64,000 bases of DNA from Acidobacteriota bacterium (lineage in GTDB: Bacteria; Acidobacteriota; Terriglobia; Bryobacterales; Bryobacteraceae): positions 46,876 to 110,875 of the forward strand of contig VFZY01000001.1 in NCBI GenBank assembly GCA_016870915.1. The letters are read 5' to 3'. A program made the translations under genes and the position numbers. Shown in pieces: positions 54,303-63,700 of the stretch; position 1 is the stretch's first letter, and every line of letters begins with the position of its first letter. The notes beneath the pieces are model-generated. The model had not been told where the DNA came from. It saw only the letters and a program-made list of their open reading frames with translations, and searched no databases.

Positions 54303-54737
54303 CTATCCCAGCTTCTGCATCAACCGGCCGCGCCGCCGCACCCACTCTTCCCGGGTGAACAGGCGCGGCCCCGCCTCGATCATCCGGGGCAGCAGATTGA
54401 AGACATCGCCCGGGGCCCACGGCGTCCTCCGCCTTGTGCGAAGCCCTTCGCCGTTCAGCGCCGACGCGACGCCGGAGAGCGGCGTGTCGTCCACGATCAG
54501 GTCCGTCATCGTCACCAAGACCCGCATCTCGTACGGATTCTCTTCCAGGTGCAGGCAGTCGCCGGCGATCTGCACGCCGTACGGCAACTCCTCACGATGA
54601 AGCGGCTCGCCGGGCTCCGGGGCGCCTTCGCGCAGCCACTCGACGGCGTGCAGACGCCAGCCCGCCTCCTGGCGCCGCTTCAGATAGTCTGGCGTGATGG
54701 CGGGGACCACCTCCCGGATGCGGTTGCTTTCGGACAT
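54303..54737 (-). CDS. Recombinase-like DNA-binding domain without resolvase catalytic domain
   Basis: A 144-residue protein. From about residue 52 it follows the pattern of the PF07508 Recombinase domain of large serine recombinases: LPYGVQIAGDCLHLEENPYEMRVLVTM in order, then LSGVASALNGEGLRTRRRTPWAPGDVFNLLPRMIE (conserved I/V-A-x-x-L-N-x-x-G-x-x-T-R-x-x-x-x-W-x-x-x-x-V). The N-terminal resolvase catalytic domain with its nucleophile Ser is absent. It could be a decayed integrase, or a stand-alone protein of the type frequent in Acidobacteriota. Its 3' end lies near the broken PIN toxin, which may be connected with the rearrangement there. Confidence 0.6.
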   Translation of the reverse strand: MSESNRIREVVPAITPDYLKRRQEAGWRLHAVEWLREGAPEPGEPLHREELPYGVQIAGDCLHLEENPYEMRVLVTMTDLIVDDTPLSGVASALNGEGLRTRRRTPWAPGDVFNLLPRMIEAGPRLFTREEWVRRRGRLMQKLG

Positions 54738-54829
54738 GCCGTGGTCTCAGCACGCCACGGGCCACGCCGTACTGCGGCTTCTACCGGTCCTGGCAGGGGG
54801 GCTTCTGTTGGTCCTGGCAGGGCCCCTGT

Positions 54830-55381
54830 TCACTTGTGGACACCGGCTGTATCGAATCCGGGCAGTGCTGCCTGCACCGCCACGCTTTCATGCGCCCCTT
54901 CATGAGCCAGCAGCCACTCCTTCCGGCCGAGCCCGCCCGCGTAGCCGGTGAGCCGCCGGTTCGACCCCACCACGCGATGGCATGGCACGATGATCGCCAC
55001 CGGGTTCAGTGAATTGGCATGACCCACCGCGCGCGACGCCGCCGGATTGCCGATGCGGGCGGCCAGCTCACCGTATGAGATGGCCTGGCCGGGCGGAATC
55101 TCACGCAGCGCGCTCCACACGCGTTCCTGAAAGCCTGAGCCCGCCGTGCTCACCGGAAGGCCATCGAATGCCGAGAAGTCGCGGGCGAAGTACGCCTTGA
55201 GCCGGTCCGCGGCTTCGTGCGGACCCGGTTCAAGCTCGCACTCACCGTACCGCCGCGCCAGAAGCCGCGACATCCTCTCACGGTAGTCCTCAAAATCGAG
55301 CGCCACCACGGCGGGCCCGTCCGAGACCAGCAGGATGCGCCCGACGGGCGAATCGACCGGCGTTAGTGTCAACAGCTTCAT
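54830..55381 (-). CDS. ogt: Methylated-DNA-protein cysteine methyltransferase
   Basis: A 183-residue O6-alkylguanine repair protein. It accepts the alkyl group on C134 in IIVPCHRVVG, the invariant PCHRV motif; the preceding ERVWSALREIPPGQAISYGELAARIGNPAASRAVGHANSLNP is the recognition helix region with the arginine finger. The N-terminal half is the usual Ogt alpha/beta domain. The ATG overlaps the upstream adaA-alkA fusion stop by four bases, so both repair genes form an operon. Confidence 0.96.
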   Translation of the reverse strand: MKLLTLTPVDSPVGRILLVSDGPAVVALDFEDYRERMSRLLARRYGECELEPGPHEAADRLKAYFARDFSAFDGLPVSTAGSGFQERVWSALREIPPGQAISYGELAARIGNPAASRAVGHANSLNPVAIIVPCHRVVGSNRRLTGYAGGLGRKEWLLAHEGAHESVAVQAALPGFDTAGVHK

Positions 55382-56754
55382 GCAGAGGCTCCTTGCCAGA
55401 TGGCCATCACGGCGTAGGCGCGCCAGGGGCGCCAGCGCTCGGCCATGTTCTCTAGTTCGCGGGGGCCTACGCCCAGCGCCTTCAACAATCCCAGGTCACC
55501 AGTCGGAAAGGCGTCCGGCTCGCCCAGCGCGCGCATGGCGATGTAGTGTGCGGTCCAGGGTCCGATGCCGGGCAGCGCGGTGAGACGTGATACCGCATCG
55601 TCGAGCGTCCGCGGTTCATCCCAACGCAGCGCGCCCGCGGCCACGGCGGCGGCCAGGCCGCGCAGGGTGCGTTCCCGCTGGCGCGTGAGACCCACACCGG
55701 TGAGGTCCGCTTCCGCCAGCCATGCCGCCGCGGGGAACGTGCCCCCGTGCAAGGCCACCAGCCGAGCCGCGAGCGTGGTGGCCCCGGCCACGCTGACCTG
55801 CTGGCCCAGCACGGCGCGCACGGCGAGTTCGAACGGGTCCCAGGCTCCGGGCACGCGGGGTAGCGCACGGCGCAGGAAGGGGCGCAATACCGGGTCCGCC
55901 GCGAGGTGCGAGTGGATGGTTTCGGGGGCGGCGTCCAGATCGAAGAACCGGCGGCAGCGCTCCACCAATCCGTTCAGGACCGCGATGTGGACGGGGACGA
56001 TGCGCGCCTCAATCCCGCAGCCCTGGGTGAGTGGCCGCGCTTCCACAGAGCCTTCCGGAAGCCGCCGCCGGTAGACCCCGGGCTCAGCGGATTCGAGCGC
56101 GGGAATCGCACGGGGCCCCAGGAACGCCATCAGCGCGCGCCAGTCGAATGGCGGACGGGCGGCCAGCTTCAGCGTAATGCCCTGCCCGGAGGGCCGCTCC
56201 GCCGTGTCGCGCCGCAGTTCGGAAGGGGCTCGGCCATAGCAGACCTGCACGGCTTCATTGAAGCGGCGCAAGCTTGCATAACCGGCCGCCAGGGCCACTT
56301 CCGTCATGGGCATGGCGGTCTCGGTGAGCAGCTTCTTCGCAAAGAGCAGCCGGCGCGCCTGCGCCACGGCCACCGGTGTGGCGCCCAAGTGTTCCAGGAA
56401 CAGGCGCCGCAGATGCCGTCCGCCCATGCCCACGCGCGCGGCCAGATCCTCCACGGGCGCTTCATCCAGAGCACCGCCCGCGATGAGCCGCATCGCCCGG
56501 CTGACACTGTTCGATGCGGCCACGGCCAAGCCCGGAGCCACTTCCGGCCGGCAGCGCAGGCAGGGACGGAATCCGGCAGCCAGCGCGGCCGCGGGCGTGG
56601 GAAAGAATTGGCAGTTGCGTTCCGCCGGAGTGCGCGCGGGGCACACCGGGCGGCAGAATATTCCGGTGGAGGCGACGCCGGTGAAGAACCGGCCGTCAAA
56701 GCGCGCATCGCGCGCGGCCAGGGCCCGGTAGCAGACCTCGCGAACAAGTTCCAC
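55378..56754 (-). CDS. AdaA-AlkA fusion: methyl-phosphotriester sensor plus DNA glycosylase
   Basis: A 458-residue protein. Residues 1-80 are the Ada zinc domain with C34, C38, C65 and C68, the same 4/27/3 spacing as E. coli Ada C38/C42/C69/C72, so C34 is the likely methyl acceptor. Residues about 85-185 are an AraC-type HTH (RLFLEHLGATPVAVAQARRLLFAKKLL). Residues about 195-270 are AlkA_N, and 285-458 the HhH-GPD glycosylase with LPGIGPWTAHYIAMRALGEPDAFPTGD, catalytic Asp last. It should sense methyl phosphotriesters, activate the operon and excise alkylated bases. It is first in the ogt operon. Confidence 0.95.
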   Translation of the reverse strand: MELVREVCYRALAARDARFDGRFFTGVASTGIFCRPVCPARTPAERNCQFFPTPAAALAAGFRPCLRCRPEVAPGLAVAASNSVSRAMRLIAGGALDEAPVEDLAARVGMGGRHLRRLFLEHLGATPVAVAQARRLLFAKKLLTETAMPMTEVALAAGYASLRRFNEAVQVCYGRAPSELRRDTAERPSGQGITLKLAARPPFDWRALMAFLGPRAIPALESAEPGVYRRRLPEGSVEARPLTQGCGIEARIVPVHIAVLNGLVERCRRFFDLDAAPETIHSHLAADPVLRPFLRRALPRVPGAWDPFELAVRAVLGQQVSVAGATTLAARLVALHGGTFPAAAWLAEADLTGVGLTRQRERTLRGLAAAVAAGALRWDEPRTLDDAVSRLTALPGIGPWTAHYIAMRALGEPDAFPTGDLGLLKALGVGPRELENMAERWRPWRAYAVMAIWQGASA

Positions 56755-56817
56755 AATCCGATTATGCGGAACGCGGCGCCGGTTCGCTAGCGGTTTTCGG
56801 ACATGGCCGTGCCGGCG

Positions 56818-57495
56818 CTACTTCATCTTCGTGCGTGCGTCCTCAATCACCCGCTGGGCACGCACCGGATTGAAGACGCCGCAGACGCAGAAGCGCGCCA
56901 GATAGCTCACCGCTTCCTCCGGCGTGCGCCGCCCTTCCTTCACCCAGTCGATCATCTTCTTGGCCATCGAATTGGAGATCATGCCGTGGCCGCACATGGT
57001 GGAAAGGGTCAGCACCTGGCTGTTCGGCAGCTTCTCGGTCTTGCCCTGAAAGCCCAGCGAGTAGTTCACGCTGTGGCGGCACAGACCGGCTTCTTCCAGG
57101 ATCTGCTCGGCGCCCTCAATGGACGTGGAGATGTTGACGCACAGCCCCAAATCCGCTTCCTTCACCGCGCGGACGAAGTTCATGGCGTTCTGGCGGTTGT
57201 CAAAGACCACGGCCGCGGTGCCGGCTTTGTCCAGGCCGTCGATCACCACCTGAAAATCGGGCTTCCGGTCGCGATCCCAGTGCGCGCGCGGGTTCAGATG
57301 GTGGTTGGGGCGCATGGAGCCGCCCTTGGCGCCATCGCCCATGTTCACCGGCTTGAACGGCAGGGCCAGCGAGAGAAACCGCTTCAGGCGCGGCACGCTT
57401 CCATCGTCATTCAGCCCCTTGGCGCACATCGCGAATACGATGACGTCATCGTGGAAACTCTCAGCGTCTCCGAAGCGGTGCAAGGTATTGGTCAT
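56818..57495 (-). CDS. Cys-rich protein of unknown function, third gene of a redox operon
   Basis: A 225-residue soluble protein with six cysteines (C24, C119, C139, C168, C203, C205). Conserved-looking stretches are HHLNPRAHWDRDRKPDFQVVIDG, then MCGHGMISNSMAKKMIDWVKEGRR, and ARFCVCGVFNPVRA. I recognise no family and no known cofactor motif. The gene starts three bases after the ferredoxin-like gene, and the two are almost certainly co-transcribed with the MFS gene. A role in metabolising the imported substrate is the simplest inference. Confidence 0.75.
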   Translation of the reverse strand: MTNTLHRFGDAESFHDDVIVFAMCAKGLNDDGSVPRLKRFLSLALPFKPVNMGDGAKGGSMRPNHHLNPRAHWDRDRKPDFQVVIDGLDKAGTAAVVFDNRQNAMNFVRAVKEADLGLCVNISTSIEGAEQILEEAGLCRHSVNYSLGFQGKTEKLPNSQVLTLSTMCGHGMISNSMAKKMIDWVKEGRRTPEEAVSYLARFCVCGVFNPVRAQRVIEDARTKMK

Positions 57496-57498
57496 GAT

Positions 57499-58341
57499 CT
57501 AGACTCCGACGGGCTCCTTCATCCGGGCGACGGCTTCCGGGTTCGACACTCGGCCCAGGCCGGTGTTCGTCTTGGCGCGCTGCGGGTTGTAGCCCAGACG
57601 GTGCAGGATCTCGGCCACGCGGCGCTCATCGCCGTCGGCTTCGCAGCGCGTGCCGGTGCCCAGCGCGATGACGGTATCCACCTGCCGCTCCACATCGCGC
57701 ACCAGGCGGATGATCTCTTCGGCGCGGTCAATGGAGACCTTCACTTCGACGATGCACGAGAGCACCTTCTCATTCAGCACGTCATCGGGCAGGGTTCCGG
57801 TGGCGATGTCGGACATCAGCGCCGTGACCGGATTCTTCTTCTCGAACGCCACGCCGGCGCGGGCCAGCGCCTGGGTCATCTTCTGCACTTCCCAGAAGCG
57901 CGCGCCGACGCCGGGGCGGCCGAACTCAATGGTGAAATTCACCTCACCCAACTGGCACCGGCCCGTGACATCGTTGGTCTTCACCTCTTCGGTGCCGCGG
58001 CCCTTCACGCCGGTGGATTCGTGGGGCACGGTGGGGTCGGAAAAGGCCCGCCGCACCACGCGAGGCCACGCCAGGTCATCGGGAACGAAGGCGGAGGTGG
58101 GGCAGACGTCGGGCTCCGGGTCAAACCGGATGCGCACCAGTTTCAACAGGCCGCGAAGCCCGCGCACCATGGCGGGATTGAGGTGCTCTTTCGACAGGCC
58201 GTTGAAACAGGCGTAACACTCAACGCACTCATCGCGATTGATGGTGGCCCGGCCCATCGACGGGTCGATGTAGATGGCGCCCATGGGGCAGACATAGGTA
58301 CAGTTACCGCAAGCAACACATTTGTTGGAATCGATTCTCAT
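57499..58341 (-). CDS. Dicluster ferredoxin-domain protein with a C-terminal domain of unknown function
   Basis: A 280-residue protein. The first cluster motif is complete, C8/C11/C14/C18 (CVACGNCTYVCP). The second has C39, C42 and C45 (CVECYAC) but no cysteine at the usual next place; C80, in DVCPTSAF, is followed by Pro and may be the fourth ligand after a 34-residue insertion. Residues about 110-280 form a domain with GVKGRGTEEVKTNDVTGR and GEVNFTIEFGRPGVGARFWEVQKM, then SIDRAEEIIRLVRDVERQVDTVIALGTG, which I do not recognise. The ATG overlaps the upstream MFS stop (ATGA). It is probably an electron-transfer partner in a small operon. Confidence 0.82.
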   Translation of the reverse strand: MRIDSNKCVACGNCTYVCPMGAIYIDPSMGRATINRDECVECYACFNGLSKEHLNPAMVRGLRGLLKLVRIRFDPEPDVCPTSAFVPDDLAWPRVVRRAFSDPTVPHESTGVKGRGTEEVKTNDVTGRCQLGEVNFTIEFGRPGVGARFWEVQKMTQALARAGVAFEKKNPVTALMSDIATGTLPDDVLNEKVLSCIVEVKVSIDRAEEIIRLVRDVERQVDTVIALGTGTRCEADGDERRVAEILHRLGYNPQRAKTNTGLGRVSNPEAVARMKEPVGV

Positions 58342-59618
58342 TGCGCTTCACCTGTTCGAAAGATTGCCTTGCCGGCATCGATACGCGAAAACAGCACGGC
58401 GGCCAGCAGGCAGGCGGCCCCCGAAACCACAAACGGGGCGTTCCAGCCGTACGCTTTCACCATATACCCGACGGCGGTGGTTGCTATGAACCCTCCCATG
58501 TTACCGCAGGTGTTCATCACGGCGGCAACCGAGCCTGAGAAGTCGCCGCCGATGTCAAGCGGCACCGCCCACGATACACCCACGGTCACTTCAATGCCAA
58601 ACACGGCCAGGCAGCTGAAGAGCACGTTGGCCTCCGGGTTGGTGGCCAGCGTGGCGGGCACAATGGCGGCGGCGGCGAAGAGAAATCCGAAGATCGCGAC
58701 GGCGCGCCGGGCCAGGCGCAGGTTGCCGGATCGCTTGGCCCAATGGTCGGAGGCCCAGCCGCCCAGAAAGTCGCCCAGCGTGCCGGCCACCAGAGGCAGG
58801 GCGGCGTAGAAGCCCATCTTTTTCAGGTCGACGTGCCAGTTTTCGGTGAGGTAGGTTGGGAACCAGTCCAGGTAGACGGCCAGGCAGTGGCCGTAGCAGT
58901 AGTACATCGCGCCCAGCGCCCACACGTTGGGGCTGCGCAGAATCCGCGCCCACGGGATGGCGCCGGCCTTGCCCTTCAACTTGACGTGGCTGTGAATCAG
59001 ATCCAGCTCCGCCTGATTCACGCCGCTGTGCTCTTCCGGCGTATCGCGATAGTACCAATACCACACCGCGGCCCAAACCAGCCCGATGAGCCCGAAGACC
59101 CAGAAGGCGGGCCGCCAGCCGTAGCCCAGAATAATGAACGCCACCAGCGGCGGAGTGATGGCCGCGCCCAGCCGCGACCCCGCATGCGTAACGCCCTGCG
59201 CGTAACCGCGTTCGGTGGGAAGCACCCAGCGCGAAAGGGACCGCGTGGCGATGGGAAAGGCGCCCGCCTCACCCACGCCGAACAGGAATCGCACCGCGAT
59301 CATCGATGTGGCGTTCCAGGCAAGAGTGGTTGCGGCCGTGAAGACGCTCCACCAGCTCACAATGGCGGCCAGGACCAGGCGGGGGCCAAACCGGTCGCCC
59401 AGCCAGCCGCCGGGAATCTGAAAGAGCGCATAGCCCAGCCGGAACGCTCCGGCGATGAGCGAGGCATCGCCCAGGCTCAAATCCAGTTCCTTCCGGATGG
59501 CGGGCAGGGCGTTGGACATCACCACGCGGTCCATGTAGGTGATCATGTAGGCCGCCACGGTGATCCACAGAACCACGTGGCGCACGCGTGTCGGCCGGGG
59601 TGAACTGGCGGGCTGCAT
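58338..59618 (-). CDS. MFS transporter, anion:cation symporter (ACS) type
   Basis: A 426-residue transporter with about 12 membrane segments. The ACS-type opening AAYMITYMDRVVMSNALPAIRKEL, the A-motif region GWLGDRFGPR, ATRSLSRWVLPTERGYAQG and the central loop with DTPEEHSGVNQAEL are typical of carriers for sugar acids, aromatic acids and other organic anions. The start at 59618 (MQPASS) is preferred; 59633 and 59642 are possible. It leads the operon with the ferredoxin-like and Cys-rich genes, suggesting import of a small organic acid that those proteins then act on. Confidence 0.9.
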   Translation of the reverse strand: MQPASSPRPTRVRHVVLWITVAAYMITYMDRVVMSNALPAIRKELDLSLGDASLIAGAFRLGYALFQIPGGWLGDRFGPRLVLAAIVSWWSVFTAATTLAWNATSMIAVRFLFGVGEAGAFPIATRSLSRWVLPTERGYAQGVTHAGSRLGAAITPPLVAFIILGYGWRPAFWVFGLIGLVWAAVWYWYYRDTPEEHSGVNQAELDLIHSHVKLKGKAGAIPWARILRSPNVWALGAMYYCYGHCLAVYLDWFPTYLTENWHVDLKKMGFYAALPLVAGTLGDFLGGWASDHWAKRSGNLRLARRAVAIFGFLFAAAAIVPATLATNPEANVLFSCLAVFGIEVTVGVSWAVPLDIGGDFSGSVAAVMNTCGNMGGFIATTAVGYMVKAYGWNAPFVVSGAACLLAAVLFSRIDAGKAIFRTGEAQ

Positions 59619-59666
59619 AGGATGGATCACCATTCTACACAACCGCCCGCGGGGACGGCGCGCGGG

Positions 59667-60263
59667 TCAGCTCTTGCGGGCCTTCCACTTCGGCGGCAGG
59701 ATCACAATGCGCGATTCCGGACCGGAGGCTTGCCCCGGCTTCCGGGCGGGCGAACGCAGCAGCAGTCCGGCCAACAGGGCGCCACAGAGCATCTTGAAAA
59801 CCTCCAGGCCCGAATAGAGATGGTGCAGTTCCCAGAACCGGTCCCGTTCGGCCGAGGCGAGTTCGCGCGGCACGAAATCGATGGCCCGCCCCAGCTCGGC
59901 CACCTGCGGCGAGATCCACAGGTGCATGGTGGACACCACGGCGATCATCGCCAGCGGCGGCGCCAGATACCAGCGCCCGGCGGTGGAGAAAAAGAGCAGG
60001 ATGATGAAGACCGCGGTCCCCAGCACCAGTTGCACCTGCTCCCAGGTGTCGAAGTAGTGGCGGTTCATTTCACCCGCCAGGTGGCGCAGGATGAAGCGGG
60101 GCTCGGATGCTTCCATGCGATTCAGAATTCGAGCCGCTTCCGGCGCGGGGCCGGCGAGCAAGCGGTCAACGGCGCGGAAGTTCTGCGTGGCGACCATGGC
60201 CATGAACAGACTCCCGCCCAGCCACATGCCAAGCAGAAGGCACACCAGCCTGCGGGCTCCCAT
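59667..60263 (-). CDS. DUF4149-like membrane protein
   Basis: A 198-residue protein with four membrane segments, near residues 5-25, 85-105, 110-130 and 165-185. The pattern MGARRLVCLLLGMWLGGSLFMAMVATQNF at the start, HYFDTWEQVQLVLGTAVFIILLF in the middle and LEVFKMLCGALLAGLLL at the end resembles DUF4149/TMEM205-like proteins. Function is unknown. The ATG at 60263 begins the first helix; an earlier ATG at 60335 would add a non-helical extension overlapping a permease relic. Confidence 0.7.
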   Translation of the reverse strand: MGARRLVCLLLGMWLGGSLFMAMVATQNFRAVDRLLAGPAPEAARILNRMEASEPRFILRHLAGEMNRHYFDTWEQVQLVLGTAVFIILLFFSTAGRWYLAPPLAMIAVVSTMHLWISPQVAELGRAIDFVPRELASAERDRFWELHHLYSGLEVFKMLCGALLAGLLLRSPARKPGQASGPESRIVILPPKWKARKS

Positions 60264-60343
60264 ACCTTCGAGTGTAGCCGTCCGCGCTCCCGTTTTGGCC
60301 GGCGCAAGTCTGCCGGCAGCGTTGATTCCGGCCACTGGAGCAG

Positions 60344-60583
60344 CCGTCGACGCGCCGGGGCGTAGCCGGCCAGCAGCGCGACGCCAAGGAGAATTCCCAC
60401 GGCGGCAGCCAGCGCCACCGGATCCTTGGGTTTGATCCCATCAAGGAATGAGGCAACCAGTTTCGATGCCTGAAGCGCGCCCGGCACCCCGGCCGCGAGC
60501 CCCAGGAAGACCATCGTCAGCACACCAGGAATCGCCAGAGCCACCAATGCCAACAGGCTCGATAGCCGCGAAGATCGTTTCCT
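60344..60583 (-). pseudogene. Relic of a MacB/FtsX-type ABC permease C-terminus
   Basis: The minus-strand frame contains RLSSLLALVALAIPGVL and then ALQASKLVASFLDGIKPKDP, followed by a membrane segment (VALAAAVGILLGVALLAGY) and APARRR. This is the typical last part of acidobacterial MacB-like permeases (LxSLLFGVxPxDPLTFxxV...YxPARRA). The usual middle stretch of about 60 residues with the EIGIRMALGA motif is missing and the end appears to continue in the +1 frame (ASTAAPVAG). It sits in a 499-base gap between the DUF4149-like gene and the TonB receptor. No start codon or upstream domain remains. Confidence 0.65.
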
Positions 60584-60762
60584 GTTTGACGCGCTCACCG
60601 ATTTCCGCGGGAAAAGGGATAGGAACGGAATCGAACAGCAGAAGAGGGAAGACGATGTCGAGACTGGACGCACTCATTGTGCTTCAGATCAGTGCGCATA
60701 TCGCGGGCCGCATCAACTGGTCGAAGCTCGGCGCCTGCGTGGTTCCTCGGCTCGGCCACCCT

Positions 60763-63700
60763 TCAAAACGAGAGCCGCATCCCGAATTGAACGTTGCGCG
60801 CCGTGCTGCTCGTCGCGGTGATGCGGCCCACTTGAGCCGGCACACTGATGTTGCTCGCCGGGTTCCGGAATGACGGGTGATTCAGAGTATTGAAAAACTC
60901 CGCGCGAAACTCAAGATTCAACCTCTCGGTCAACGCCGTTTGCTTGTAGATGGCCGTATCCCAACTCGCGAAGCCGGGTCCGAACAGCAGGTTGCGCGCG
61001 GAGTTCCCGAAAGTAAACGGCGCGGGAACCCTGAACGCCGCCGCGTTGAACCAACGCTCGACCACCGGACCGCTCAACGCCGGGTCGCCCACCACATCCG
61101 CGCGGCTGCTGGGCCATCCCAGCGTGGTGCTCGTGAAGGTCACCGAATACGGCTGTCCGGTCCCGAGCGTCGCAATGCCGCCCACCTGCCACCCTCCGAT
61201 CACCTTGTTTGCCAACGCCGGCAGCGAAGCGAGGAACTTGCGCCCGTTGCCGAAAGGCAGATCGTAAATGTAGTTGATCGTAACGTAGTGCGGGCGGATA
61301 CCATCGAGGTTTCCCCGGTCGCGCGTGAAATCGTAGCGATCGGTGGTGGATTCGCTGTTGCCGAGAGACTTCGTCCACTGATACTCCGCCTGGAACGAGA
61401 GTCCCGAAGCGAACCTGCGGACGGCCCCGATCTGAAGCTGGTGGGTCATCGAGTCGCGCGAGGAATCGTAATAGTTGAACGTTCCGTACGGCTGGAACGG
61501 ACGCCGCGGATTGATCGCGCCGGGCGCCGGGCGCGGTGCGTTCAAATCGTAGGTCGCACCGAGATGCGTCCCCTTGCTTCCCAGATAAGACGCTCGCACG
61601 GAGGTGTTGCGGAATACCTCACCCTCAAGCGTCAAGTTCCATTGCTGATGATACGGAACCGCGCGTCCGCGGTCGAGCGCATAGATATCGGGATAGCTCG
61701 GAATGCTGCCGCGTCCGGGAAATGGGCTGGCAAACGTGAGCGTTGGGACCGGGCCAGCCGCGGGTTCGAAGGACTCGGCGACGCGGAACGGCGGATTCAA
61801 CGCCACGTGAAAATTACCGCCGTATGCCGCGATCACGTTGTGATAGATGCCATAGCTTGAGCGCACGACGAGCCTCGACGTTCCAAGCGGGCGGAAGGCG
61901 AAACCAATGCGCGGCGCGAAATTATTGACGTCCTTGTTGAGGTAATTTCCGGAATCAAGCCCCACGCTCTTCCCGGTCTTGATGGGCAAGGCGGCGAGCA
62001 AACGCGGATCGCCCTCGCCGGCCAGCAGAACCATGCCGAGGTCCGGATAGAAGTTCGCCATGTCGCCTTGCGCGTTACGGAACAAGCCGTAGTATTCGTA
62101 ACGCACCCCGAGGTTCAGAGTCAGGCGCGGCGTGATGGACCAATCGTCCTGCAGGTACGCGGCGTAGCGGTTGCTGACCGGTTCCGATTCCACATTCTTG
62201 CTGACACGTCCAGTGGCGGTGAGCGCGCCCAGCAGGAAGTCGGCAAAGGCATGGCCGCTGTAGCGGCCGTCGAACGCAAAGCTGCCCCGGAAGGGTGGCG
62301 GGTTCTGGAAGTTGAATGCGTTCGAATGCTGGAACTCGAATCCCGCTTTCAGCGCATGCTTATCACGAATCCAGGTGAAGTTGTCGTAAAACTCGTAGCT
62401 GCGTTTCACGTCGCCCGAACCGGGATTGTCGCTGAAGCCGCGAAAGCCGAGGATCGTGATGGTGGGCAAACCTCCCAGGCCGGGGAGCGGCGAGATCAGC
62501 CCCGGTATAAGCTTCGACGGATCGAAATCCGAGTTTTGCGGCGTGCGGAAATTCTTCTCCTGGTTGAAGCCGAAACGCGCCTCGTTGATGGTGCGGGGAG
62601 AGAGCACGCGAGTATAGGAACCAAGAGCGTTACGCGTGGCAATGCCGAAACCGCCCCAGTTGCCGAACTTGTCGGTGCCGTTCGACGACTGCGCGAAGGG
62701 GCCGTTATTGACGTGGAAGTAGCGGACTGTCACGCGGTCCTTCGAACTGATCTGGTAGTCGCCGCGGCCCGAGAACCGGTCGAGCGGCTCGCGCGTGGGG
62801 ATGTTCGTGGTGAAGTTGTTGCCAAGTCCCGCGGCGCCCGTGCCCCGTCCGTTCGGATCGGACGTGAACTTGAGAAGCTCGCTCGACACCGGACTGATTC
62901 GATTGGACGGAATGCGATTCCCGGCAAAGGGAACGCCGGAAGCGAAGGGATCCCGGATGGCGGGAAGGTTCGAGAAATCGCCGGACTTGAGCGCGACGGT
63001 GGGCATTGCCACCACGTTGGTGGTAGACACGTTACGCCGCAGGCCTTCAAAGCTTCCGAAGAAGAACAGCTTGTTGCGAAGCACGGGACCGCCGAGCGAG
63101 CCGCCATACTCGTTGCGGTTGAAAGCCGGCAGGGGCAGCCCCGTGGCGAAGAACTCCTTCGCGGCGGTGGCGCGGTTTCGATTGAACGCGAAGAGACTGC
63201 CACGGAATTCGTTCGTTCCGGATTTGGTCACGACCACCACCTGGGCGCCGCCGCGTCCGAACTCGGCCGACGCGCCGTTTGCAATCACGCGGAACTCGGC
63301 AACGGCGTCGAGCGACGGGATTGGCGCGAGAAGACGCTCGTTACCCACGTCGTTGTTGCCGACGCCGTCAACGCTCAGATTGGTGTAGCCGCTGCGCAAG
63401 CCACCCGCAATGTTGGGGTTGCTGCCCGCGTTCTGAACTCCGGGCGCGAGGGACAGTAAGGCATAGATGCTGCCGCGGCCGTTCAATGGCATTTTGGTGA
63501 CCTGACGCCCATCGACCACGCTGCCCACGGACGACGCGTCGGTCTGTACTACGGGCATCGAGGCCTCTACCTCGACCTGCGTGGCCACGTCGCCTACATC
63601 CATCGTGACGTCGGCGCGCACGGTCTCATTGACGAATACCCTCAGGTTGCGCGCCACGTTGGTCTTGAAGCCCGGAGCGGAAACGCTGACGCGATAGGAG

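Noticed and set aside
54145..54600. Plus-strand frame as continuation of the PIN toxin
   Set aside because: Arg/Ser/Pro-rich and lacks PIN acidic residues; it overlaps the recombinase-like gene in antisense.
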